A DNA stretch of 64,000 nucleotides from Lewinellaceae bacterium. GTDB lineage: Bacteria; Bacteroidota; Bacteroidia; Chitinophagales; Saprospiraceae. The notes below the pieces were generated by a model, which was not told the origin of the DNA, ran no database searches, and worked only from the letters and a program-made list of their open reading frames with translations. Location: the NCBI GenBank assembly GCA_020636215.1, contig JACJYG010000004.1, positions 496,001 to 560,000 on the forward strand. The letters are read 5' to 3'. Shown here in pieces: positions 27,726 through 35,052 of this stretch. The position numbers and the translations under genes are program-made. How positions within the stretch are numbered: the stretch's first letter is position 1; every line of letters begins with the position of its first letter.

Positions 27726-29579
27726 CTATGCCCTATGCCCCAACACCTGCCGGGCGAACCCTTTCAGTTCTGCTTTGGTAATAGGGATACCTTGTATTTT
27801 ATTATAGGGGATCACCTCCCGGAGGAACTGCTCCCGAATGACCTTGCACAATTGCCCGTTGTTAATCTCCGGAATAATGATCTTATCGTATTGTTGTAAC
27901 AGCTCGCCCAGATTTCGGGGGAAGGGGCGGATGTGCCGCAAATGGGCGTGGGCTACCGTATAGCCTTCCTGTAGCAAGTCTTTCACCACCGATTTGATCA
28001 CTCCGTAGGTAGAGCCCCATCCCAGGAAAAGCGCCTGCCCCTGTTTCGGGCCGATGGACAGTTCCTGTTCGGGGATAAAATCTGCGATCTTGTCCACTTT
28101 AGCCTGCCGGATCTTGACCATATATTCGTGGTTAGCCGGGTCGTAGGAAACGTTGCCGGTTCCGGCTTCCTTTTCCAGGCCGCCGATACGGTGGGCCAGG
28201 CCTTTGGTGCCAGGCAAAGCCCATTCGCGCACGTAGCGCTCGTCGCGTTCATACGGCAGAAAAGGCTCGCCATTGTCCCGGGCTTTGTGGAAATGGACTT
28301 CTATAGGTGCGATATCGGCAGCTTTGGGGAATTTCCAGGGTTCGGCGCCATTGGCGATATAACCGTCGCTGAGCAAAATAACCGGGGTCATGTGCTGCAG
28401 GGCGATGCGGCAGGCTTCGAAAGCTGCCTCGAAGCAATCGGCAGGCGAATAAGCGGCGATTACCGGCAGGGGGCTCTCTCCGTTGCGGCCGTAGAGGGCC
28501 TGCAGCAGGTCCGATTGTTCTGTTTTGGTAGGCAAGCCGGTGGAAGGGCCGCCCCGTTGAATATCGCAGATAACCAGAGGCAGTTCCAGCATCAGGGCCA
28601 GGCCCATGGCTTCGGTTTTAAGGGCCAGGCCCGGGCCGGAAGTGCCGGTAACAGCCAGGTTCCCTCCATAAGAAGCCCCAATAGCGGCACAAATAGCGGC
28701 AATCTCATCCTCCGCTTGAAAAGTGCGCACGCCAAAGTGTTTATGCTGGGCCAGGCTGTGCAGAATATCCGAAGCCGGCGTAATCGGATAACTTCCGTAG
28801 AAAAGAGGAAGGCCCGCCTTATTTGCGGCTGTGATCAGGCCAATGACCAGGGCTTCGTTGCCCATTATATTGCGATAGGTTCCCTTTTCGAGGGGCGCCG
28901 CTTTTACTTCGTAACGGGTGGTAAAAGCCTCAACCGTATCACCGTAGTGGTAGCCGGCCCGAAGCGCCATGATGTTGGCTTCCATCATAGCCGGCTTACG
29001 GCCGAACTTCTGTTTGAAAAAGTCCAGTGTGGCATCCAGGGAACGGTTGTAACGCCAGTAGAGGAAGCCCAACACGAACATATTCTTGCAAAGGTCTTTG
29101 TCCTTGGTGCTCAAGTCTGAATGGGCAAGGGCTTCCCTCGTCAATTTCGTTACGGGCATTTGGATCAGTTCAAAACCAGCAAGGCTATCGTTTTCCAGCG
29201 GGTTCTGGCCATCCTCGTATTTTGCCAGGCGCAAATTCTTTTTGTCAAAACCATCGGTATTGGCAATAATTGTACAGCCCGGCGCCATAAGGTGCAGGTT
29301 GGCCTTCAGGGCGGCGGCGTTCATCGCCACCAGCACATCGAAATCGTCACCAGGAGTCAGGATCTCACGGCTGCCAAAATGAAGCTGGAAACCGGACACA
29401 CCGGCCAGCGTGCCCTGAGGTGCGCGGATCTCAGCCGGAAAATCCGGGAAGGTAGCCAGGTCACTGCCCGACATGGCAGTATCTTCGGTGAACAGCGTTC
29501 CCGTGAGTTGCATGCCGTCACCGGAATCTCCGGCGAATTTTATAGTTACTTCCTGTTGTATCTCAGTGATCATAGTCAT
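27726..29579 (-). CDS. korA: 2-oxoacid:ferredoxin oxidoreductase, fused gamma-alpha subunit
   Basis: This subunit fuses an N-terminal gamma domain (about residues 5-190, with KFAGDSGDGMQLTG near the start) to the alpha domain (about 215 onward, with YPITPASDILHSLA, EDEIAAICAAIGASYGG, TGTSGPGLALKTEA and QRGGPSTGLPTKTEQSDL). This is the usual architecture for the 2-oxoglutarate-type enzymes of Bacteroidota. The start chosen is MTMITEIQQEV, giving 617 residues; an in-frame ATG 16 codons upstream would add a stretch not seen in the family. Together with korB it forms one enzyme that feeds low-potential electrons to ferredoxin. A candidate promoter (TTG, 20 bp, GATCTTTG) lies about 95 bp upstream. 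Confidence 0.9.
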   Translation of the reverse strand: MTMITEIQQEVTIKFAGDSGDGMQLTGTLFTEDTAMSGSDLATFPDFPAEIRAPQGTLAGVSGFQLHFGSREILTPGDDFDVLVAMNAAALKANLHLMAPGCTIIANTDGFDKKNLRLAKYEDGQNPLENDSLAGFELIQMPVTKLTREALAHSDLSTKDKDLCKNMFVLGFLYWRYNRSLDATLDFFKQKFGRKPAMMEANIMALRAGYHYGDTVEAFTTRYEVKAAPLEKGTYRNIMGNEALVIGLITAANKAGLPLFYGSYPITPASDILHSLAQHKHFGVRTFQAEDEIAAICAAIGASYGGNLAVTGTSGPGLALKTEAMGLALMLELPLVICDIQRGGPSTGLPTKTEQSDLLQALYGRNGESPLPVIAAYSPADCFEAAFEACRIALQHMTPVILLSDGYIANGAEPWKFPKAADIAPIEVHFHKARDNGEPFLPYERDERYVREWALPGTKGLAHRIGGLEKEAGTGNVSYDPANHEYMVKIRQAKVDKIADFIPEQELSIGPKQGQALFLGWGSTYGVIKSVVKDLLQEGYTVAHAHLRHIRPFPRNLGELLQQYDKIIIPEINNGQLCKVIREQFLREVIPYNKIQGIPITKAELKGFARQVLGHRA

Positions 29580-29759
29580 TATACAATTGCCAGCTGGCGG
29601 TTGTTCGTTAACCCTTGTGCTTTGCACTTAACAACGGCTCTCGGAAAATGGCCGAAAACGGAGGCAAAGATCGGGTATTTTTGGAATAGGGACAAAAATT
29701 AGCGCACTCTGGTTTTGGAAACAGCGCTATTTTCAGGCTTGAAGCTTATAGTAGCCTGG

Positions 29760-29915
29760 ACGACTCCAGGCCGCAGGTCGAACGGCAGCAACCCAGAAAC
29801 CAGAAACCTTGTAACCTGTAACCCTGTAACTTGTAACCCTGTAACCCTGTAACCCGTCTCTCCGAGCCGGGCAAGCCTGTAACCCTGAAACCCTGAAACC
29901 TGAAACCTGTACCCC
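29760..29915. repeat. Composite short tandem array (CTGTAACC / CTGAAACC) with palindrome
   Basis: Runs of 7-8 bp units (CCAGAAA, CCTGTAAC, CCTGAAAC) lie upstream of the glycine-rich PKD protein gene. The REP-like palindrome sits inside at 29853-29871, in the opposite orientation to the copies at 27.5 kb. Confidence 0.85.
29853..29871. repeat. REP-like palindrome, copy 4 (inverted)
   Basis: CCCGTCTCTCCGAGCCGGG is the reverse complement of the 27.5-kb palindrome with one loop base changed. It is again followed by CAAGC, that is, the GCTTG flank is conserved. Confidence 0.75.
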
Positions 29916-30012
29916 CCCTCCCTCTCGAGGCGCCTCAGAGAACAAGAACCCCAAACACTCAAACACTCGTCCCCCAAATACGCCCCCCATGCAAAATCCC
30001 AACTTTCCTCCC

Positions 30013-30020
30013 TACCTTTG
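30013..30020 (+). promoter_or_regulatory. Bacteroidota -7 box (TACCTTTG)
   Basis: TACCTTTG matches TAnnTTTG exactly, 22 bp before the ATG at 30043. No TTG is found at -33. It supports the downstream start over the in-frame ATG at 29989, which lies upstream of the box. Confidence 0.6.
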
Positions 30021-30042
30021 TCTTGCCCAAAAACTAATCGCT

Positions 30043-33000
30043 ATGAAGAAAGCCCTTTTGTTAGTTTTCGCCAGCCTTTCCCTGTTTTTTGCCCATACTC
30101 AGGACTCCCTCTCGGGAATCATCAACCATTACGCCGTGGTGGAAGCCATCGATTATTGCAGCAATACGCTCACCGTATCCGACACCTCCGGTTTTGCGCC
30201 CGGACAGGCTATCCTCGTTATACAGATGCAGGGGGCGGAGATCAACACTGATAATGCTTCCAGCTTTGGGAATATCACCGATCTAGGTTCGGCCGGCTTG
30301 TACGAACGGGCCTACATCCAGGATATCAACGGGTTCGACATCATCCTGGAAAAGGCCCTGCGTCAGGAGTACGGCCTGGCCGGCGCCGTTCAAATCGTCA
30401 GCATGCCGGAATACGGACAGGCCGTTGTCAACGGCACATTAACCGCCAAAGCCTGGGATGGCAGCACCGGCGGCGTACTGGCCTTTACCGTCGGGCAACT
30501 TATCCTGGAGGCGGATATAGACGTCAGCGGCAAGGGTTTCCGTGGCGGTTCTGCTGTGCTGGACTATACCGGCGACTGCAATTTTCTGTCCAACTACAGC
30601 AACTACGCCTATGATGAGAATAGCATTCGCGGAGCCAAAAAGGGGGAAGGCATCAGTGCAGCGCCGGCCAGCCGCAACCGGGGCCGGGGCGCCCAGGCCA
30701 ACGGCGGCGGCGGCGGTAATGACCACAACGCCGGCGGCGGTGGCGGCGCCAATGTCAGCGGCGGCGGCTTGGGCGGCGAGAACGACAACCCCTCCTTTTT
30801 CGGATGTAAAGGATTTAACCCAGGTATCGGTGGCAAAGCATTGCAAGCCCTGCCGGATCGCCTTTTCCTGGGCGGCGGCGGTGGCGCCGGCCATGGGAAT
30901 AACAATGTAGCAACCAATGGGGGCAATGGCGGAGGCCTTGTGCTCATCGAGTGGGGAAGCGCCATTAGCATGGGCGGCGCCATCCGCGCCAATGGCCAAT
31001 CTGCCCTAACTTCCAATGGCGATGGCGGCGGCGGTGGCGGCGGTGGCGGCACTATCGCGATAGTAGGTACACTGGCCGATTTTCCAGGTATCCTGATAGA
31101 AGCCAAAGGTGGCGACGGCGGCAATGCTAACAATAACAATACAGCCCAGTGTTTTGGCCCCGGCGGCGGTGGAGCGGGCGGGCGCTTTCTGATCAGCACC
31201 GGATCCATGGCCTTTCCGGTACTTAGCGGTGGGCAATCTGGCTTGTCTGTAAATTCCACGGACTGTGGAACCGGCGCCAATGGGGCGCTGGCCGGCGCTA
31301 ATGGCAGCCAGGAAACTTTCGATGGCATACCGGAAGGCGTAGAGGCCAACACCCCTCCTACGGTACAGGTACTGGCAAGCAGTATCACCGCCTGCCAGGG
31401 AAACGATGCCCAATTACAAGCCCAGGTTTCCGGATTCGAACTCAGCCTCCAATGGCAGGTGGATATGGGGAGTGGCTTTGAAAACATACTCCCGGGGCCG
31501 GTTTACAGCCATCCGGACAGCAGTGTGCTCCAGATCAATGAAGTCGTAGGGGCTATGGAAAATTACACCTACCGCCTGGCTGTGATGAGTGAATGTTTCG
31601 GAACCGTATACTCTTCGGATATTACTGTTAACCCAATAGCCGCTCCAAGCGTGGGCTTCACCTTCACCATCGATCAGCTATCTGTCCAGTTTAACAACCT
31701 TTCCACCAATGCCGATGCTTACTACTGGGTATTCGGGGACGGCAATTCCAGCAATTTATTTGAACCTTCCCACAATTACCCAGGCCCGGGAAATTATACG
31801 GCCACCCTCACGGCCATCAACACGGCTTGCCAGGATTCCGTTAGCCAGTCTATTACTTTTACCCTCGAAGCAGCGCCAGTCGCTAATTTTGAGGCTGTGC
31901 CAAATACCGGCTGTGCGCCGCTCATGGCCAGTTTTACCAATCTGAGCCAGGGGGCCGATAATTATTTCTGGATTTTCAGTGGAGGAACCCCTGCTTCCAG
32001 TACGTCTCCGAACCCTCAGGTAACCTATAATTCCCCCGGCGCATATACCGTATTGCTCCTGGCCAACAACGCAGCCGGTTCGGACACCATCGTCCTGGAA
32101 AATTATATCGAGGTGCTGCCGGCAACGCAGGCTGCTTTTTCTGCTGCAACTAACAACCTCACCGCCAGCTTCAGCAATCAATCAGCCAATGCCACCACCT
32201 ATCAATGGGCCTTCGGCGATGGCTGGAGTTCTATGGTTGCCGAGCCGGCCCACACCTACGCTGCCGGGGGGACATATACTGTGCAGCTCATCGCCAACGG
32301 CCCTTGTGGCGCCGATACTACCAGCCTGGAATTAGCGATCGGCGCGCCCCCTGTCCCCGATTTTTCAGCCACAACCTCCAGTACGGGCTGCGCACCACTG
32401 ACGGTAAGTTTCGCCAATGAATCAGGTGGCACCTACGACAGCCTGCTGTGGGCATTCCCGGGGGGGGCGCCAGCTAGTTCCACTGCTGTTGATCCGACGG
32501 TAGTTTATGCCAGTCCTGGACAGTATGAGGTACAACTCACCCTCTATAGCCCCCTCGGCGACCAAACGCTCTCCCGCCCACAGGCCGTCACCGTTTATAT
32601 CCGGCCGGAGCCCGATTTTGATTTTGAAGTCAACGGCCTTTCCGTAAGCTTTTTTAATGCCTCGTCCAATGCGGCCTCTTATATATGGAATTTTGACGAT
32701 GGGCAAACCAGCCAGGAAGTTAACCCTGTACACACTTATTCCGCTCCGGGGGTGTATGAGGTGACCCTCAATGCCTCCAACGGCCCTTGTTCCAAAGCCA
32801 TCGGCCAAACAGTGGTGATACAACCCAATGGCATCCGCGAAGCCTCTTTACCAGAGGGCGTGTCTGTTTTCCCCAATCCGGTTTCCACTACCCTTTACCT
32901 CCAATGCGAGCGGCAGGATTGGTACCCGGTACAATGGCGGCTGTTCAGCTCGGAGGGGCGGCTCCTTCAGCAAGGCATGGCGACGAAAGACCGGCAATGG

Positions 33001-33087
33001 GACCTGGATGACCTGCCTGGCGGCCTTTATCTGCTTGGGTTGTCCAATATGGAAGGGACTTGGGTGGTGAAAGTGATCAAACCATAA
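30043..33087 (+). CDS. T9SS-secreted glycine-rich PKD-domain protein
   Basis: The protein is about 1,014 residues from the chosen start MKKALLLVF. It has a signal peptide, then a beta-rich N-terminal region (about 20-190), then a glycine-rich segment (about 200-390) with many GGGGG and NGGGGG stretches. This last feature is known from Bacteroidota and myxobacterial surface proteins where Gly-rich beta-helix-like modules occur. After an Ig-like stretch come five PKD domains alternating WVFGDG and GCAPL/FPGG types. It ends with a type A T9SS sorting domain (VFPNPVSTTLYLQC ... WVVKVIKP). The likely role is as a surface adhesin or matrix protein; no catalytic motif is seen. It shares the PKD alternation with the metalloprotease 4 kb upstream. 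Confidence 0.87.
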   Translation: MKKALLLVFASLSLFFAHTQDSLSGIINHYAVVEAIDYCSNTLTVSDTSGFAPGQAILVIQMQGAEINTDNASSFGNITDLGSAGLYERAYIQDINGFDIILEKALRQEYGLAGAVQIVSMPEYGQAVVNGTLTAKAWDGSTGGVLAFTVGQLILEADIDVSGKGFRGGSAVLDYTGDCNFLSNYSNYAYDENSIRGAKKGEGISAAPASRNRGRGAQANGGGGGNDHNAGGGGGANVSGGGLGGENDNPSFFGCKGFNPGIGGKALQALPDRLFLGGGGGAGHGNNNVATNGGNGGGLVLIEWGSAISMGGAIRANGQSALTSNGDGGGGGGGGGTIAIVGTLADFPGILIEAKGGDGGNANNNNTAQCFGPGGGGAGGRFLISTGSMAFPVLSGGQSGLSVNSTDCGTGANGALAGANGSQETFDGIPEGVEANTPPTVQVLASSITACQGNDAQLQAQVSGFELSLQWQVDMGSGFENILPGPVYSHPDSSVLQINEVVGAMENYTYRLAVMSECFGTVYSSDITVNPIAAPSVGFTFTIDQLSVQFNNLSTNADAYYWVFGDGNSSNLFEPSHNYPGPGNYTATLTAINTACQDSVSQSITFTLEAAPVANFEAVPNTGCAPLMASFTNLSQGADNYFWIFSGGTPASSTSPNPQVTYNSPGAYTVLLLANNAAGSDTIVLENYIEVLPATQAAFSAATNNLTASFSNQSANATTYQWAFGDGWSSMVAEPAHTYAAGGTYTVQLIANGPCGADTTSLELAIGAPPVPDFSATTSSTGCAPLTVSFANESGGTYDSLLWAFPGGAPASSTAVDPTVVYASPGQYEVQLTLYSPLGDQTLSRPQAVTVYIRPEPDFDFEVNGLSVSFFNASSNAASYIWNFDDGQTSQEVNPVHTYSAPGVYEVTLNASNGPCSKAIGQTVVIQPNGIREASLPEGVSVFPNPVSTTLYLQCERQDWYPVQWRLFSSEGRLLQQGMATKDRQWDLDDLPGGLYLLGLSNMEGTWVVKVIKP

Positions 33088-33118
33088 GAGGAATAAGTGT
33101 TTGAGGAGTCCCCCCCCT

Positions 33119-33190
33119 GGGACTGTTCCAGGTTTTTTACCAGACACAGGACTGTTCAAAGTTTCTGGTTTCTGGTTTCTGGTTTCTCTG
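33119..33190. repeat. Short direct repeats and TTTCTGGT array
   Basis: GGACTGTTCCA (33119) and GGACTGTTCAA (33149) flank a TTTTTTACCAGACACA stretch. They are followed by 3-4 units of TTTCTGGT (33161-33190). The reverse complement ACCAGAAA occurs in the array upstream of the neighbouring PKD gene and near 60607. Confidence 0.7.
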
Positions 33191-33240
33191 ATAACCAGGA
33201 TTTTACGAGACTGTTGACACAGTTAAATGAACACTCCCCC

Positions 33241-33310
33241 AGACACACTAGACACACCAGACACACCAGACACACTAGACACACCAGACACACCAGACAC
33301 ACCAGACACC
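33241..33310 (+). repeat. 9-mer tandem array (AGACACACC) upstream of hydrolase gene
   Basis: Seven full 9-bp units (AGACACACC or AGACACACT) and one partial unit end 27 bp before the ATG at 33338. The unit is in the same orientation relative to the downstream gene as the array before korB. If the ATG at 33227 were used the array would encode a TPDTPD-type tail, but a lipoprotein signal at 33338 argues against that. Confidence 0.9.
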
Positions 33311-33337
33311 CAAATACACTCTCTAAAACCTAATCCA

Positions 33338-34258
33338 ATGAAAGTTCGATTTATTCTTTTTCTCGCCCTCCTGACAGGCCTCGCGTTCAGTTGCCAATCC
33401 GGCGCGCCGGAGCAGCAGGGGCAGGCTGGCCCTCAGGTAAAACTTGGCGCTCCGCTCATCGAGAACGAGGGCGTAAAGATCGACTACCGCTATTGCGGGG
33501 AAGGGGACACTACCCTACTCTTTGTACACGGCTGGTGCATCAACAAGGAATACTGGGAGCCACAACTGGACGAATTCTGCACCAAATACCGGATCGTAGC
33601 CGTCGACCTGCCCGGCTTCGGGCAGTCGGGGGATAACCGCACGGATTGGAGCCTCGAAAAATTTGGATCAGACATCGCCCGGGTGATCGATGTCCTGGAC
33701 TTGCCCAATGTCATTCTGATCGGGCACTCCATGGGCGGAGACGTCATGCTGGAGGCGGCCATTCAACGGCCGGACAAGGTGATCGGCATGATCGGGGTAG
33801 ACAACTTTAAGGATGTGCGCGCCAACTATTCGCCGGAAGAAGAGCAAAGTTTTGAAGAAGTGATTGCCGCCCTGAAAGCCGACTTTCCCGGAACGGCTGC
33901 CGCCTACGCCGAGACGGCCCTCTTCCACCCCAACACCGACAGCCTGGTGAAGCAACGGGTAATCAATGATTTCCGAAACGCCAAACCAGGCCCTGCTACT
34001 GCCGCCATCGAAAACCTGATCCACTATGGGCAGCGGGAAACGGAGCTCCTGCAAAAGGTGGGGGCCAAATTGTACCTCATCAACAGCGACGCCACGCCGA
34101 CGGACGAAGGCGCCTTAACCCGGTATTGCCGGGCCGGGCATGAGGTCATCCCCATCCACGCCACCGGACACTATCCGATGATCGAAAAGCCGGAGGAATT
34201 TAATATGCAACTTCAGTTGGCTATCCAAAAAATCATCCATGACACCCATCGAAGATAA
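33338..34258 (+). CDS. Alpha/beta hydrolase, probable lipoprotein
   Basis: From MKVRFILFLALLTG the 306-residue protein has a signal peptide ending in a lipobox-like FSC, so it is probably lipid-anchored facing the periplasm. The alpha/beta hydrolase fold shows the oxyanion strand LLFVHGWC, the nucleophile elbow GHSMGG, and a catalytic His in ATGHYPMIEKPEEF. The acid residue probably lies in the YLINSDATPTDE region. The substrate is unknown; esterase, lipase or haloperoxidase-type activity is possible. It overlaps the following acetyltransferase gene by 20 bp, so the two are very likely translated from one mRNA. A second alpha/beta hydrolase lies at 43.9 kb. Confidence 0.85.
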   Translation: MKVRFILFLALLTGLAFSCQSGAPEQQGQAGPQVKLGAPLIENEGVKIDYRYCGEGDTTLLFVHGWCINKEYWEPQLDEFCTKYRIVAVDLPGFGQSGDNRTDWSLEKFGSDIARVIDVLDLPNVILIGHSMGGDVMLEAAIQRPDKVIGMIGVDNFKDVRANYSPEEEQSFEEVIAALKADFPGTAAAYAETALFHPNTDSLVKQRVINDFRNAKPGPATAAIENLIHYGQRETELLQKVGAKLYLINSDATPTDEGALTRYCRAGHEVIPIHATGHYPMIEKPEEFNMQLQLAIQKIIHDTHRR

Positions 34259-34715
34259 AAGCCAGGCCGGCGCCTGGACGCGGGGGGAATTCACCATTTC
34301 CACCAATCAGGAATTATTCGATTTTCCGCAGATCCATGGCTTCATCGCCCGGCAATCCTATTGGGCTCCGGAGATCCCCATGGCCATTCTCCGAAAATCG
34401 ATCGCTCATTCGCTGAGTTTTGGGTTGTTCCACGGCAAGCGGCAAATTGGCATTGCCAGAGTGGTAACAGACTACACCACTTTCGGGTACCTCGCCGATG
34501 TCTTTATCGATGAAACGTACCGGGGACAGGGCCTGGGGAAGTGGCTGATGGCTTGCATCCTGGGCCATCCGGAATTACAAGGTTTCCGGCGTTGGATGCT
34601 GGCTACCAGAGATGCGCACGGGCTGTATCAACAATTCGGTTTTACCCCCCTGAAGAAGCCGGAAACCATCATGGAGAAGCACAATCCGGATGCCTATACA
34701 AAAGTGGAGCGCTAA
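34239..34715 (+). CDS. GNAT-family N-acetyltransferase
   Basis: The 158-residue protein has the acetyl-CoA-binding core of GNAT enzymes: ARVVTDYTTFGYLADVFIDETYRGQGLGKWLM, with the Q/RxxGxG/A loop as RGQGLG (about residues 94-99), then RRWMLATRDAHGLYQQFGF (motif B). It resembles the YjdJ/arylalkylamine-type small GNATs of Bacteroidota. The substrate is unknown. It starts inside the end of the upstream hydrolase gene (20-bp overlap), pointing to translational coupling. Its own stop codon overlaps by 4 bp with the stop of the small gene on the opposite strand. Confidence 0.9.
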   Translation: MTPIEDKSQAGAWTRGEFTISTNQELFDFPQIHGFIARQSYWAPEIPMAILRKSIAHSLSFGLFHGKRQIGIARVVTDYTTFGYLADVFIDETYRGQGLGKWLMACILGHPELQGFRRWMLATRDAHGLYQQFGFTPLKKPETIMEKHNPDAYTKVER

Positions 34716-34888
34716 TCCTGATAATCCCGGTGCGGGTGCTGGATCAATTCCTCCTTCTCCGTACGTGTCACCACGTTGACGCCAAATTGTTTGAGCACCA
34801 CATAGAGGATAATAGCGGCTACGATGAAGAGCCAGAAGATATCCCAGCGGGAGAGGAGGCGGCGTTGTTTTGGTGCTTCTTCAGCCAT
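34712..34888 (-). CDS. Small single-pass membrane protein (58 residues), unknown
   Basis: This ORF is read from an ATG at 34888 to a TAG at 34712. It has a charged N-terminus (MAEEAPKQRRLLSRW), one hydrophobic helix of about 20 residues (DIFWLFIVAAIILYVVLKQF), and a polar C-terminal tail ending QHPHRDYQD. The pattern (positive residues before the helix) predicts an inner-membrane protein with its N-terminus in the cytoplasm. A TACCTTTA box lies 34 bp upstream. The 4-bp overlap with the convergent GNAT stop is tight. No known family is recognised. Codon use looks like the neighbours, supporting a real gene rather than chance. Confidence 0.65.
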   Translation of the reverse strand: MAEEAPKQRRLLSRWDIFWLFIVAAIILYVVLKQFGVNVVTRTEKEELIQHPHRDYQD

Positions 34889-34921
34889 AGGAATTGCGGG
34901 TTGGTAATTCGAATTGCGGGT

Positions 34922-34929
34922 TAAAGGTA
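34922..34929 (-). promoter_or_regulatory. Candidate -7 box (TACCTTTA) for small membrane-protein gene
   Basis: TACCTTTA on the minus strand is one base off TAnnTTTG and lies 34 bp before the ATG at 34888. No TTG occurs at -33. Confidence 0.35.
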
Positions 34930-35052
34930 GGGAATTGCTCCGATATGTTTCCAGCCGAGCCCGGGGGCGACGCTTCGCTGCCGGACTTCCTCACCTCCCC
35001 AAAAAGCTGTCTTCCGACATCAGACACTTCAGGCAACCAAACACCCGCCCCC

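Noticed and set aside
27393..27899. 168-residue Cys/Val/Leu-rich ORF
   Set aside because: It is read through the 9-mer array, and low-complexity coding (VCLVCLVCL) reflects the repeat; there is no domain.
28128..29120. 330-residue ORF on the plus strand
   Set aside because: Antisense to korA, which carries clear family motifs in its own frame.
33227..33337. Alternative hydrolase start giving a TPDTPD-repeat N-terminus
   Set aside because: A clean lipoprotein signal begins at the downstream ATG (33338), and the extension is encoded by the 9-mer array.
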